A stretch of 6,031 nucleotides of DNA, from positions 972-7,002 of the forward strand of contig DCMF01000133.1 of NCBI GenBank assembly GCA_002321305.1, in the 5' to 3' direction. This DNA is from Verrucomicrobia bacterium UBA1629. GTDB lineage: Bacteria; Verrucomicrobiota; Kiritimatiellia; RFP12; UBA1067. Each line of letters starts with the position of its first letter. Position 1 is the stretch's first letter. The notes beneath the pieces are model-generated. The model was not told the origin of the DNA. It searched no databases and saw only the letters and a list, made by a program, of their open reading frames with translations. The position numbers and the translations under genes are program-made. Of the stretch, positions 1-4,798 are shown piece by piece.

Positions 1-288
1 GTGCTGTCCGCCGACGAGAACGAGGTCATGAAGCTCCGCCGCGAGACGGCCGCGAAGCTCTACGCGAAGATCGCCGATCCGAAGGCGCCGACGGCCGCGA
101 CCGTGAAGGCGCTGGCCGAAGTGATCGCCTACGCGAACGAGAATCCCTACAAGGCCGCTTTCGACGCGGCGCTCGCGGCGTACCGGGCGAAGCCCGGCGA
201 CGCGAAGGAGGTCGCGGACGTGAACGGGGCGCTCGACGTCCTCGTCCGCAACCGCGTCATCGACGAAAAGGCGAAGATTCCACAGTAG
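1..288 (+). CDS. C-terminal part of an unrecognised Ala/Lys-rich helical protein (5' end outside window)
   Basis: The frame is open from the first base of the window and ends at TAG 286-288, giving 95 visible residues. The first codon is GTG, but nothing upstream is visible, so it cannot be called a start; the gene is more likely cut by the window edge. The sequence is rich in Ala, Lys, Glu and Asp, has no cysteines and no membrane segment, and reads as several amphipathic helices (for example ATVKALAEVIAYANENPYKA near residues 33-52). Codon use is GC-rich, like the downstream enzyme genes. I recognise no family. It is followed by 43 bases and then a new Shine-Dalgarno site, with no clear intrinsic terminator between, so it might be co-transcribed with the genes downstream. 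That it is coding is fairly safe; its function is unknown. Confidence 0.6.
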   Translation: MLSADENEVMKLRRETAAKLYAKIADPKAPTAATVKALAEVIAYANENPYKAAFDAALAAYRAKPGDAKEVADVNGALDVLVRNRVIDEKAKIPQ

Positions 289-315
289 ACGGGCCGCACG
301 GTCCGCCGCAAAACC

Positions 316-322
316 TAAGGAG
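316..322 (+). promoter_or_regulatory. Strong Shine-Dalgarno site ahead of the small leader ORF
   Basis: TAAGGAG lies 9 bases before ATG 332. It is the best ribosome-binding site in the upstream region. By contrast the glycyl radical enzyme ATG at 518 is preceded only by an A-rich stretch (AAATTAAAACAAAA) with no Shine-Dalgarno. The good site therefore serves the 34-codon ORF and not the large gene. Confidence 0.55.
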
Positions 323-331
323 AAAAGAAAC

Positions 332-436
332 ATGATGCAGATCAACTCGTCCAGAAGAAACTTCCTTATCTTCCGGCACGAGAAGGCGAAGCTCGTCGCG
401 CGCGCCATCCGAAGTCAGAAACTCCCTGAGATCTGA
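332..436 (+). CDS. Small 34-aa ORF with Tat-like motif; leader peptide or truncated gene start
   Basis: ATG 332 follows TAAGGAG at a suitable distance and the frame runs to TGA 434-436. The product begins MMQINSSRRNFLIF, so residues 7-12 (SRRNFL) match the twin-arginine consensus, as in the gene just downstream (SRRQFF). However, no hydrophobic segment follows: the rest is charged (RHEKAKLVARAIRSQ), so it cannot work as a complete Tat signal. Two readings fit. It may be a translated leader or uORF in the 5' region of the glycyl radical enzyme operon. Or it may be the surviving 5' end of a Tat-exported protein gene whose body was deleted or frameshifted. I cannot decide between them from sequence alone, and it may not be a functional gene. 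Confidence 0.35.
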   Translation: MMQINSSRRNFLIFRHEKAKLVARAIRSQKLPEI

Positions 437-503
437 AGCCTTGGATTAGAAGCCGATCTGGAAACAGAGACACTTTGAGATTTGAAATCTTGGATCTGAA
501 GTC
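428..503 (+). repeat. Degenerate direct repeat in the leader of the glycyl radical enzyme gene
   Basis: Two 25-base units at 428-452 and 477-501 match at 20 of 25 positions; both read GAGAT.TGAA..CTTGGAT..GAAG. Within them a shorter degenerate unit of about 12-13 bases, GAT(C/T)TGAA(G/A), recurs around 430, 455, 479 and 493. The second unit contains the palindrome AGATTT-G-AAATCT (478-490). The stretch is clearly more AT-rich than the genes on either side. It may be a regulatory or transcript-leader element, or a low-complexity intergenic array. The sequence does not show which. Confidence 0.5.
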
Positions 504-517
504 AAATTAAAACAAAA

Positions 518-2908
518 ATGAACGTTTCACGTAGACAGTTCTTCGGATTCCTCGGAACGGGCGCCGCCGCTGCGGCGCTTCCGGTGTGCATCTGCCCGCC
601 GTCGGCGGAGGGGGCTTCTCTCCCCCTGGCGGGGCGGTCGCCCGCCTACGACGCCTTGCGCGCGGAACTGCGTGCGTTCTATCCGCCGGGCTACTGCCGC
701 GAGGCGTGCCAGTCGAAGGAGCAGGTCGCGTCGTGCGCGGCGATCGGGCGCGAGCTCGACGCCTGGGCGGCGGCGCATCCCGGCTTCGACGCGCTCGACA
801 TCCGCCGCGAGTCTTACCTCGCGATGCGGCGCCACTTCGTGCCGTTCCTTTTCGCGAACTCGCCGTTTTACTTCGAGGCGGGCGTGAACGGCGGCTGGTC
901 GGGAGCGCGTCCGGCGCGGCATGTCAACCGCATCTGCGGTCGGTTCTACCGGGAGCAGGACCTCATCCCGCAGTCGGCCTTTGACCTCCTGTCGGCCCGG
1001 TCCCGCGAGAACCTGACGCTCTGCTGCGGGCCGTTCGTGGACGACATGCACCACGTGCCGCCGATGCGGACTGTTCTCAGGAAGGGCTTCCGGGGCGTGC
1101 GCGACGCGGTTGCCGCCGCGCTCGCGGCATGTCCGGCGGACGACCCGCTCGGCCGCAAGGAGCTGGAGACGGCGCTGGTCGGGCTTGACACGGTCCACGC
1201 GATCCAGCAGAAGTTCGCCGAAGAGGCCGAACGGCGCCTGAAGACGGCCGGCGCGGGCGAGGAGCGGACGCGCCTCCTGCGCATCGCCGCGTCGGCCCGT
1301 CGCTGCCCGTGGGAGCCGCCGCAGACGTTCTTCGAGGCTCTGAACACGCTCTGGTTCGTGCGCGAGATCCTCGGCTACGTCGATGGCGTCAGCATCTTCG
1401 CGCTCGGGCGGCCGGACGCCTGGTTCATCGACCTCTATCGGCGCGACCTCGCTGCCGGACGCCTGACCGAGGACGAGGCGCGCGACCTCGTGTCGCGGTT
1501 CCTCATTGTCGCGGACTGCCACGAGGCGGGTTCCGCGCCGGTGGACTCCTACGACGACCAGGAGGCCGAGATTCCCCTGACGCTTGGCGGCTGCGACGAG
1601 AAGGGGGCGTTCGTCTACAACGAGCTGACGCGGATGTTCCTTGACGCCCACCTCGACTGCGCGTGCGTCTACCCGAAGCTGCACGTGCGCGTCGACGCGC
1701 ACGCGCCGCAGGCGTATCTCGACCACATCGGCCGCCAGCTGATGGCTGGGCACGCCGTCTTCACGGTCTTCAACGACCGGCGGCTCGTCCGGCAGTTCCT
1801 GGACGAGGGCTTTGCGCCCGAGGACGCGCGCAACTACATCGGGTGCGGCTGCTGGAACGGCTACGTCGATTCCTGGCAGGACGTGGACAGCGCGAACTAC
1901 GTCTCGCTCGTCAAGATCCTCGCCCTGACGATCCACCGCGACCCGGCGGTCGAGCGCAGCTGCCGGCTCGTGCTGGAGCCGATCGACGACGCGCAAACCT
2001 TCGAGGAGCTGCGCGATACGGTCTACCGCAACTACATGCGCTTCTTCCGCTCGCTGATGAGCGAGTACACGCGCTACGGGCGCACGTCGGCGAAGGTCTT
2101 CCCGCATCCCGTCTACACGATGTGCCTCGAAGGCGGCGTCGCGTCGCGCCGCGACACGACGGGCGGCGGCATCACGGGACGGCAGCGCCCGCGCGAGATC
2201 ACGCTCGGCTTCATCGGCAACGTCATCGACTCGCTCTGCGCCATCGACCAGGTCTGCTTCCGCGACCGGGTCTGCTCGGTGCGCGAATTCCTGGACGCCG
2301 TGCGCGCGAACTGGCAGGGCGAGAGGAACCAGCGCCTCCGGCGGCTCGCGATGGCCGCGCCGTACTGGGGCGACAACTCCGACCGGTCGACGTCGCTCAT
2401 GGCGTGGTTCATGAAGCGCACGCACGAGGACGTGGACGGCTTCGCGACGGACCAGGGCGGGGCGTACAGGCTCGCGATCTTCACCTACCGCGAGTTCATG
2501 TACTGGGGCGCGAAGACGAAGGCAACGCCCGACGGCCGGTACGACGGCGACAACCTCGCGCAGGGCTTCTCTCCGAGCGAGTTCCGCTGCAGGGAGGGCG
2601 CGACGGCCGTCATGAACGCGATCGGCCGCCTGCCGAACGAGTGCCTGTACCAGTGCAACGCGAACCTGACGTTCGACGCGAGCGCAATGACGCCTGCGCT
2701 GATGGGCGCGATCCTGCGCGTCTTCGCCGAGAAGGGTTCGCACCTCATGCAGCCGAACTGCAACTCGGTCGAGCAGCTGCTGGACGCGCAGAAGCATCCC
2801 GAGCGGCACCAGGACCTGATCGTGCGCGTCTGCGGCTTCTCGGCGCGTTTCGTCTTGCTCTCGAAGCGCTGGCAGGACGAGGTCATTGCGCGCCATCGGC
2901 TGAAGTGA
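518..2908 (+). CDS. Tat-leader glycyl radical enzyme, pyruvate formate-lyase family
   Basis: A 796-aa member of the glycyl radical enzyme family, with a PFL-like barrel and a C-terminal glycyl radical domain; length is typical. Visible marks are the active-site cysteine loop NYIGCGCWNG (Cys443, with Cys445), the YWGDNSD segment (from residue 616), ATPDGR (669-674), LLDAQKHPE (754-762) and the radical loop RVCGF (770-774, radical on Gly773, 23 residues from the end). In known members an activase abstracts H from the glycine and the radical moves to the cysteine, which attacks the substrate. The Glu two residues after the Cys in GCVE-type dehydratases and lyases (glycerol, choline, hydroxyproline, isethionate) is replaced by Cys445, so none of those activities can be assigned. 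Residues 1-33 form a Tat-type leader (SRRQFF at 4-9, Ala-rich core, possible cleavage after SAEGA). The start has no Shine-Dalgarno, but the leader and the absence of an earlier start support ATG 518. The activase gene follows 11 bases downstream. Confidence 0.93.
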   Translation: MNVSRRQFFGFLGTGAAAAALPVCICPPSAEGASLPLAGRSPAYDALRAELRAFYPPGYCREACQSKEQVASCAAIGRELDAWAAAHPGFDALDIRRESYLAMRRHFVPFLFANSPFYFEAGVNGGWSGARPARHVNRICGRFYREQDLIPQSAFDLLSARSRENLTLCCGPFVDDMHHVPPMRTVLRKGFRGVRDAVAAALAACPADDPLGRKELETALVGLDTVHAIQQKFAEEAERRLKTAGAGEERTRLLRIAASARRCPWEPPQTFFEALNTLWFVREILGYVDGVSIFALGRPDAWFIDLYRRDLAAGRLTEDEARDLVSRFLIVADCHEAGSAPVDSYDDQEAEIPLTLGGCDEKGAFVYNELTRMFLDAHLDCACVYPKLHVRVDAHAPQAYLDHIGRQLMAGHAVFTVFNDRRLVRQFLDEGFAPEDARNYIGCGCWNGYVDSWQDVDSANYVSLVKILALTIHRDPAVERSCRLVLEPIDDAQTFEELRDTVYRNYMRFFRSLMSEYTRYGRTSAKVFPHPVYTMCLEGGVASRRDTTGGGITGRQRPREITLGFIGNVIDSLCAIDQVCFRDRVCSVREFLDAVRANWQGERNQRLRRLAMAAPYWGDNSDRSTSLMAWFMKRTHEDVDGFATDQGGAYRLAIFTYREFMYWGAKTKATPDGRYDGDNLAQGFSPSEFRCREGATAVMNAIGRLPNECLYQCNANLTFDASAMTPALMGAILRVFAEKGSHLMQPNCNSVEQLLDAQKHPERHQDLIVRVCGFSARFVLLSKRWQDEVIARHRLK

Positions 2909-2914
2909 AGGGGG
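2909..2914 (+). promoter_or_regulatory. Shine-Dalgarno fixing the leader-containing start of the activase
   Basis: AGGGGG lies 5 bases before ATG 2920 and right after the stop codon of the upstream enzyme. The alternative start at ATG 3046, which would remove the Tat-like leader, has no comparable site. The sequence therefore favours translation of the long, leader-bearing form. Confidence 0.65.
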
Positions 2915-2919
2915 ATTGG

Positions 2920-3792
2920 ATGACGGGACTGCTGAACAGAAGAGGGTTCATCTCCGGCGCGGCGTCATTCGCCGCCGTGCCGCTGTTGGGCAAGGACAAT
3001 AAACGGGAGGAACGCGCCTCGTCGCGTCCGCTCAAGACGCCGCTGATGCTGGATGTCAAGCGCATGGCCGTCCACGACGGGCCTGGGTTGCGCACGACGT
3101 TTTTCGTGAAGGGGTGTCCGCTCCGCTGCGTCTGGTGCCACAACCCCGAGTCCATCGACCCGAAGCCGCAGGAGGCGCGCTTCCGGCATCTCTGTCGGAA
3201 CTGCCCGAAAGGCTGCACGCGCGACGAGGCGACGTGCCCGACGCGGGCGTTCAAGCGCTACGGGAAGCCGTGGACGATGGACGCGCTCGTCGCCAGGGCG
3301 CTGGAGGACAAGGCGTTCTACGACGCCTCCTCCGGCGGCGTCACGCTCTCGGGCGGCGAGCCGCTGTTCTTCTGGGAATGGGCGGCGGAACTCCTCGCGA
3401 GGTTCAAGGCGGCGGGGCTCCACACGTGCCTCGACACGTCGCTCTACGCGCCGCCCGCCGCGATCGAGGCGCTGCTGCCCGCCGTCGACATGTGGCTGCC
3501 CGACTACAAGGCGCACGACGACGCGCTGCACGTCCGGTGCACGGGCGTCTCCAACGCGGTCGTCCGGCGCAACCTGGCGCGGCTCGTCGCGGCCGGGGCG
3601 AAGGTGGAGGTGCGCTGCCTCGCCGTGCCGGGCCTCACGGACGGCGCAGACCTCGCCGCGCGCCACCGCGACCTCGCCGCGCTCGGCATCCCCGACAGCC
3701 GGGTCGTCGATCTCGAATACTTCGACTACGCACGGCCAAAGTACCTCGCCCTCGGCATGAAGGACACGATGCCGCCCGTTCGCCCGATTTGA
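2920..3792 (+). CDS. Glycyl radical enzyme activase, radical SAM, with Tat-like leader
   Basis: A 290-aa radical SAM activase of the pyruvate formate-lyase activating enzyme family. It should cleave S-adenosylmethionine reductively to generate the glycyl radical on Gly773 of the partner encoded 11 bases upstream. The core starts at about residue 43 (MLDVKRMAVHDGPGLRTTFF, 43-62). The radical SAM cluster ligands are Cys66, Cys70 and Cys73 in CPLRCVWCHNPES, and the SAM-binding GGEP is at 145-148. A ferredoxin-like insert has only one cysteine quartet: Cys92, 95, 99 and 106. Multi-cluster activases of dehydratase-type enzymes usually carry two. Residues 1-42 are an extension beyond the usual family start; it contains NRRGFI (6-11) and a hydrophobic stretch SGAASFAAVPLL, which is Tat-like. 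The Shine-Dalgarno at 2909 supports this start. The last codons and stop lie inside a repeat copy (from 3782), so the original C-terminus may have been altered. Confidence 0.92.
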   Translation: MTGLLNRRGFISGAASFAAVPLLGKDNKREERASSRPLKTPLMLDVKRMAVHDGPGLRTTFFVKGCPLRCVWCHNPESIDPKPQEARFRHLCRNCPKGCTRDEATCPTRAFKRYGKPWTMDALVARALEDKAFYDASSGGVTLSGGEPLFFWEWAAELLARFKAAGLHTCLDTSLYAPPAAIEALLPAVDMWLPDYKAHDDALHVRCTGVSNAVVRRNLARLVAAGAKVEVRCLAVPGLTDGADLAARHRDLAALGIPDSRVVDLEYFDYARPKYLALGMKDTMPPVRPI

Positions 3793-3818
3793 TGGCGTTT
3801 GGCGGAACGTGGTATAAT
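3789..3818 (+). promoter_or_regulatory. Sigma70-type promoter inside repeat copy 1
   Basis: A -35 TTGATG (3789-3794), an 18-base spacer and a perfect -10 TATAAT (3813-3818) point rightward, so transcription should begin near 3825. The -35 overlaps the activase stop codon. The same promoter recurs in copy 2 with a better -35 (TTGACG). The spacer is identical in both copies. Confidence 0.65.
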
Positions 3819-3865
3819 TCACGCTGATTTCGTCGGGCGGGCACCGACGTCCGCCACCGGCCGAA

Positions 3866-3906
3866 CGAGTTTACAAATTTAGGTCTGACCTAATTTTGTA
3901 AACTCG
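3866..3906 (+). ncRNA. 41-nt near-perfect palindrome / hairpin in repeat copy 1 (candidate structured RNA or protein-binding site)
   Basis: Two 20-base arms flank a single central T at 3886; 19 of 20 positions pair, the exception being T3878 against T3894. The core is TTAGGTC-T-GACCTAA and the outer arms are CGAGTTTACAAA and TTTGTAAACTCG. It lies about 40 bases downstream of the predicted transcription start of the repeat promoter, so it would be transcribed as a strong hairpin. No T-run follows, so it is not a standard intrinsic terminator. The GGTCTGACC core resembles palindromes of REP-type elements, from memory only. It could equally be a DNA operator or cruciform. Confidence 0.5.
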
Positions 3907-3998
3907 GGCGGCGAACCCTTTGCCTGCGGCCGCACACTGGGCCGACAAGGAGAAGGACGCGCGGAAACCCATCCGAGGGCCGTCGCCGCTGTCGAAGT

Positions 3999-4079
3999 AT
4001 CGCCGACGTGCAGAAGGCCCGTGAGAGCGCGGAAATCGACGAGATGATAGGGGACGTGTTCGGGGAGGACCTCAAATGA
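3999..4079 (+). pseudogene. Possible coding remnant ending in FGEDLK
   Basis: In one frame the bases up to TGA 4077-4079 read IADVQKARESAEIDEMIGDV followed by FGEDLK. This acidic, helical tail looks coding, unlike the Arg-rich sequence that precedes it in the same frame. A different frame just upstream (3917-4000) reads ADKEKDARKP and then GPSPLSKY, and a two-base shift near 4000 would join the two. A GTG at 4008 has no good ribosome-binding site. I recognise no family. It may be the end of a decayed gene carried with, or left beside, the repeat. Confidence 0.25.
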
Positions 4080-4088
4080 GGCGAAAGG

Positions 4089-4129
4089 AGCAGAATTCCG
4101 AGAGAAAACGCGAGAAACGGCATTCTGCT
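4089..4129 (+). repeat. Inverted repeat (hairpin) ahead of the toxin-like remnant
   Basis: AGCAGAATTCCG (4089-4100) pairs with CGGCATTCTGCT (4118-4129) at all but one position, around a 17-base purine-rich loop. It starts 9 bases after the TGA at 4077-4079. No T-tract follows, so it is at best a weak or Rho-assisted terminator, or a regulatory hairpin before the promoter at 4132-4160. Confidence 0.4.
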
Positions 4130-4131
4130 GG

Positions 4132-4160
4132 TTCCCAAGCGCATCTCGATTTGATATAAT
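4132..4160 (+). promoter_or_regulatory. Promoter of the HigB/DUF4160/DUF2442 island
   Basis: TTCCCA (4132-4137), a 17-base spacer and a perfect TATAAT (4155-4160) lie about 35 bases before ATG 4196. The text around the -10, TTTGATATAAT, closely resembles that of the minus-strand promoter at 5717-5722, which suggests a common promoter style in this genome. Confidence 0.55.
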
Positions 4161-4195
4161 ATCAGCCATAGATACGGGAAGTGCCGAAAAGTGCT

Positions 4196-4290
4196 ATGGA
4201 AATCAAAGAATCGAACTTCTGCACGAGATGGTATTCACGGCTGAAAGACGCCATGACCAAGGCGCGAATTGACCGCCGCGTCAAGTTGGC
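4196..4290 (+). pseudogene. N-terminal fragment of a HigB/RelE-like toxin
   Basis: From ATG 4196 the frame reads MEIKESNFCTRWYSRLKDAM and then TKARIDRRVKLASRG. This resembles the start of HigB-type 'addiction module killer' toxins, which have an EI.....F..W...L.D...KARI..R pattern. In such proteins another 60 or so residues with a GVSE.RI..G.GYRV-type segment should follow. Here the resemblance stops near 4290 and the frame continues as meaningless Arg/Ser-rich sequence to TGA 4436-4438. No antitoxin gene follows. It is therefore a truncated remnant, joined near 4285-4300 to the DUF4160 fragment in another frame. The family assignment is by remembered pattern only. Confidence 0.5.
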
Positions 4291-4476
4291 CTCTCGTGGT
4301 ATCAGGGCAAGGAAGCGACCTTTGACATCCTTACCCGCAAGAAGCTCCAAGGCGACTTCCCTAAAGACCAGACTTACCACGTGCAGTCTTTCATCGCCAA
4401 GCATGAGGCCGAGCTTCTGGCCAATTGAGAGGCCTTGAACAGCGAGAACGGGACCTATTTCACCATCACCCCATAA
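4273..4476 (+). pseudogene. C-terminal part of a DUF4160 gene, interrupted by TGA
   Basis: A different frame from the toxin fragment reads WYQGKEATFDILTRKKLQGD, then FPKDQTYHVQSFIAKHEAEL and LAN, stops at TGA 4426-4428, and continues as EALNSENGTYFTITP to TAA 4474-4476. This matches the DUF4160 pattern as I remember it: (H/R)YQGKEA.F.I, a LP.....LVQ.WI..H..ELLANW segment, then E.A..GE..F.I.P. The TGA sits exactly where that family has Trp (TGG to TGA). The N-terminal half, with the PHIHV-type motif, is missing and replaced by the toxin-like fragment. It lies 15 bases before the DUF2442 gene, a pairing that is common for these two families, whose functions are poorly known. Confidence 0.65.
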
Positions 4477-4491
4477 GGGAATTGCCGAGAA

Positions 4492-4737
4492 ATGAACGCT
4501 TACAGGCTTCTGACGGCAGCACGTGCAATTGATGACCATCGAGTGTCAGTGACGTTTGACGACGGCACGACAGGTGTTTTCGACTGTCGCCCGTACTTTG
4601 GCATGGGCTACTACAGGCCCTTGAACAATCCTTCGTTCTTCCGCTGCGCACACGTCTCTTACGGCGCTCTTGCATGGCCGAACGACATTGACATCGGCGC
4701 GGATGATGTATGGGACGAAGCTGAAAAAGTGAAATGA
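4492..4737 (+). CDS. DUF2442 family protein
   Basis: An 81-aa protein of the small DUF2442 family. The hallmark segments are a strand pair around VTFDDGTTGVFDCRPYFGMG (residues 20-39) and a C-terminal ALAWPNDIDIGADDVWDEA (about 59-77), equivalent to the family's (V/S)WP.G.D(I/L).PD.LY.EA pattern. The family has no firm biochemical role; it is often encoded right after DUF4160 and sometimes near toxin-antitoxin genes, and it is here preceded by a DUF4160 remnant. It is cytosolic, with no signal or membrane segment. AAGGGA at 4475-4480 is a rather distant ribosome-binding site, 11 bases before ATG 4492. The gene looks intact although its partner is broken. GC content is about half, much lower than the enzyme genes, which suggests acquisition by transfer. 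Confidence 0.8.
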   Translation: MNAYRLLTAARAIDDHRVSVTFDDGTTGVFDCRPYFGMGYYRPLNNPSFFRCAHVSYGALAWPNDIDIGADDVWDEAEKVK

Positions 4738-4777
4738 CGAGGCTCGCGCCGTTAGCAAAGCCCGAGTGATTGAAGAA

Positions 4778-4798
4778 GGGCCGCTGAATCAGCGGCCC
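4778..4798 (-). terminator. Hairpin terminator overlapping the stop of the minus-strand gene
   Basis: GGGCCGCTG and CAGCGGCCC form a perfect 9-bp stem around AAT. Read on the minus strand the stop codon TGA (4791-4789) lies in the loop region and the stem is followed by TTCTTC, a weak pyrimidine tail. It probably ends transcription of the secreted-protein gene. On the plus strand it lies about 40 bases after the DUF2442 stop and could act from that side too, but with no T-run. Confidence 0.6.

Larger units (their letters stand above)
3782..3952 (+). repeat. Intergenic repeat, copy 1 (promoter plus palindrome)
   Basis: This segment matches 5801-6031, with 14 mismatches over 171 aligned bases and one gap: the other copy has 60 extra bases after position 3841. 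The match starts at GCCCGATTTGA, which contains the last codons and the stop of the activase. It includes a sigma70-like promoter, a GC-rich segment and a 41-nt palindrome, and continues to at least 3952, where the second copy leaves the window. No transposase gene or terminal inverted repeat is visible. It is a dispersed intergenic element of unknown type; a non-autonomous mobile element or a repeated small RNA locus are both possible. Confidence 0.85.

Noticed and set aside
1..3. GTG at base 1 as the true start of the first gene
   Set aside because: No upstream sequence is visible to show a ribosome-binding site, and the frame is open to the edge; treating it as a partial gene is safer.
428..503. 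CRISPR array
   Set aside because: Only two imperfect 25-base units with internal sub-repeats; no conserved repeat-spacer pattern and no cas genes.
587..592. Lipoprotein signal (LPVC) in the enzyme leader
   Set aside because: LPVC has Pro and Val where a lipobox needs a small residue before Cys. The preceding SRRQFF points to a Tat leader instead.
527..2896. Very long open frame on the minus strand opposite the glycyl radical enzyme gene
   Set aside because: It is Arg/Ala/Val-rich with no recognisable motif and mirrors the plus-strand gene, which has clear catalytic motifs. Long antisense frames are expected in high-GC DNA.
1663..2919. Upstream extension of the activase frame through the enzyme gene, suggesting a 709-aa fusion
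   Set aside because: The part before ATG 2920 is an Arg/Ala-rich out-of-frame reading of the enzyme gene. The Shine-Dalgarno at 2909 and the family's usual start place the true start at 2920.
3635..3844. Minus-strand frames sharing NQRELYHVPPNA in both repeat copies (also 5723-5923)
   Set aside because: The shared peptide simply reads the conserved promoter segment backwards. The frames diverge at both ends and have no ribosome-binding site.
3866..3906. Palindrome as an intrinsic terminator for the activase
   Set aside because: No T-run follows the stem on the plus strand, and a promoter lies between it and the gene, so termination is not its obvious role.
3879..4169. Minus-strand 96-aa frame ending in the palindrome
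   Set aside because: It crosses the repeat boundary and the island promoter, has no recognisable domain, and opposes the coding-like plus-strand tail; it looks like a shadow.
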